Of a stretch of 64,000 nt of DNA, positions 62,909 to 64,000 are shown one piece after another. This DNA comes from Roseospirillum parvum (GTDB taxonomy: Bacteria; Pseudomonadota; Alphaproteobacteria; Rhodospirillales; Rhodospirillaceae): the NCBI RefSeq assembly GCF_900100455.1, contig NZ_FNCV01000006.1:62001-126000 (forward strand), written 5' to 3'. A program made the position numbers and the translations under genes. The first letter of the stretch is position 1; every line of letters begins with the position of its first letter. Below the pieces are notes generated by a model. That model made no database searches. It was given only the letters and a program-made list of their open reading frames with translations, and was not told the origin of the DNA.

Positions 62909-63847
62909 ATGGACACCCTGGCTGTCGTGATGGAACAACCCCAACGCCTGGCGCTGAGCCGGCTGGCGCTGGACCCGGCGGGGGATGCCGACGTCGTCGT
63001 CGACATCGCCTACAGCGGGATCAGCACCGGTACCGAGCGTCTGCTGTGGACCGGTCGCATGCCGCCGTTCCCGGGGCTGGGCTATCCGCTGGTGCCGGGC
63101 TACGAGTCGGTGGGGCGGATCAGCGCCGCCGGCCCGCAGTCGGGGCGTCAGGTCGGCGAGACGGTGTTCGTGCCCGGCGCCAAGTGCTACGGCGAGGTGC
63201 GCGGCCTGTTCGGCGGTGCCGCCGCCCGCGTGGTGGTGCCCGGGGCGCGGGTCCTGCCGCTGCCCGAGGGGCTGGAAGAGCAGGGGGTGCTGCTGGCCCT
63301 GGCCGCCACCGCCTGGCATGTCACCGGCGGCGATGCCGCCGCCCAGCCCGAGTTGATTGTCGGTCACGGGGTGCTGGGGCGTTTGTTGGCCCGCGTCGCC
63401 GTGGCCCTGGGCGCCAGCCCGACGGTGTGGGAAACCAACCCGGCCCGGGCCGAGGGCGCCGAGGGCTATCGGGTCGTTTCGCCGGCCGACGATGGGCGCA
63501 TGGACTACCACCGCATCTGCGACGTCAGCGGCGACAGCGGGCTGCTCGACAGCTTGATCGGGCGCCTCGCGCCGGGTGGCGAGGTGGTTCTTGCCGGCTT
63601 CTATGATCAGCCCTTGCATTTTGATTTCCCACCCGCTTTTATGCGCGAGGCCCGGATCCGGGTGGCCGCCGAGTTCCGGCCGGCCGACCTCACCGAGGTG
63701 ACCCGGATGATCGCCGAGGATCGACTCGATCTGTCCGGCTTGATCACCCACCGGGTCGCGGCGCCTGAAGCGGCCACGGCCTACGAAACCGCCTTCGGCG
63801 ACGCCGCCTGCCTGAAAATGGTTCTGGACTGGAGGACCTGTCAGTGA
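62909..63847 (+). CDS. bchC: Bacteriochlorophyllide (3-hydroxyethyl) dehydrogenase BchC
   Basis: 312 residues. Oxidises the 3-hydroxyethyl group of bacteriochlorophyllide precursors to acetyl in bacteriochlorophyll a synthesis. Medium-chain dehydrogenase-like without zinc ligands; typical parts are YSGISTGTERLLWTGRMPPF, GYPLVPGYESVGRI and ELIVGHGVLGRLLARVAVAL. ATG 62909 matches the family start (MDTLAVVMEQPQRLALSRLA). The stop overlaps the bchX GTG start (GTGA), so the two are coupled. Confidence 0.95.
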   Translation: MDTLAVVMEQPQRLALSRLALDPAGDADVVVDIAYSGISTGTERLLWTGRMPPFPGLGYPLVPGYESVGRISAAGPQSGRQVGETVFVPGAKCYGEVRGLFGGAAARVVVPGARVLPLPEGLEEQGVLLALAATAWHVTGGDAAAQPELIVGHGVLGRLLARVAVALGASPTVWETNPARAEGAEGYRVVSPADDGRMDYHRICDVSGDSGLLDSLIGRLAPGGEVVLAGFYDQPLHFDFPPAFMREARIRVAAEFRPADLTEVTRMIAEDRLDLSGLITHRVAAPEAATAYETAFGDAACLKMVLDWRTCQ

Positions 63848-64000
63848 CCGCGCCGTCGACCAGCAACACCGCCCCCGCGATGAGCACGACCGATGGCGCG
63901 ACCGACTCGGTGGCCGATCCGGTGGCTGACGTGACGCCCCGCGAGACCCAGATCATCGCCATCTACGGCAAGGGCGGCATCGGCAAGAGCTTCACCCTGG
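63844..64000 (+). CDS. bchX: Chlorophyllide reductase iron protein subunit X (partial, continues beyond window)
   Basis: Only the first 52 codons are in the window, starting at GTG 63844 within the bchC stop. After an N-terminal Thr/Ala/Asp-rich extension the nitrogenase-iron-protein-like P-loop appears: IIAIYGKGGIGKSFT. Position after bchC and the P-loop identify BchX, the ATP-dependent reductase component for BchYZ, rather than BchL. Remaining residues, including the cluster cysteines, are outside. Confidence 0.9.
   Translation, partial: MTAPSTSNTAPAMSTTDGATDSVADPVADVTPRETQIIAIYGKGGIGKSFTL

Overview
The window is a GC-rich (roughly 70% by eye) chromosomal segment of a phototrophic alphaproteobacterium. 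The right end holds the start of a purple-bacterial photosynthesis gene cluster, crtC-crtD divergent from crtE-crtF-bchC-bchX. The FlbT/FlaF flagellin regulators, CarD, FdxA, DUF2125 and the dxs operon fit Alphaproteobacteria, and the crt/bch order fits a purple non-sulfur Rhodospirillaceae-like organism. Species is not determined. No rRNA, tRNA, CRISPR array, insertion sequence or prophage was recognised.

Layout: 1-2.7 kb, glycine betaine/proline-type ABC importer proX-proW-proV (proV cut by the window edge). 2.9-6.8 kb, polyphosphate genes ppk-ppx. 6.9-10.3 kb, a SixA-like phosphatase, a GT4 glycosyltransferase, Kdo transferase waaA and a small unknown. 10.6-18 kb, a multi-PAS histidine kinase, a SqrR/BigR-like ArsR repressor and an RND efflux pair. 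18-23.5 kb, a histone-deacetylase-family hydrolase, then xseB-ispA-dxs-tlyA, where ispA and dxs supply isoprenoid precursors for the carotenoid and bacteriochlorophyll genes at the right end. 23.5-28.3 kb, an ammonium transporter fused to a chemotaxis signalling domain, and an arsenic operon whose first gene is an ArsR-ArsC fusion followed by acr3. 28.4-38.1 kb, a flagellin locus (flagellin, flbT, flaF) flanked by four probable glycosyltransferase genes, two of them GT41 (O-GlcNAc-transferase-like) proteins with TPRs. 38.5-45.5 kb, a very large Nfn-like flavin/Fe-S oxidoreductase divergent from a second PAS histidine kinase. 45.6-54.1 kb, carD, fdxA, a TerB-like gene, a DUF938 methyltransferase, metX-metW-DUF454, and an aromatic amino acid operon (chorismate mutase, hisC, tyrosine-branch dehydrogenase). 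54.2-57.6 kb, an MscS channel, DUF2125 and ChaC. 57.7-64 kb, the photosynthesis genes with two perfect TGT-N12-ACA (PpsR/CrtJ-type) sites.

The most notable observations are: the Amt-MCP fusion that keeps the transporter pore residues; two copies, in opposite orientation, of a roughly 180-200 bp composite palindromic element with locus-specific hairpin cores; a flagellin island rich in predicted glycosyltransferases; an ArsR-ArsC fusion; a fused NfnAB-like 1161-residue oxidoreductase; and an unusual number of short tandem repeats placed at gene starts, gene ends and promoter regions.
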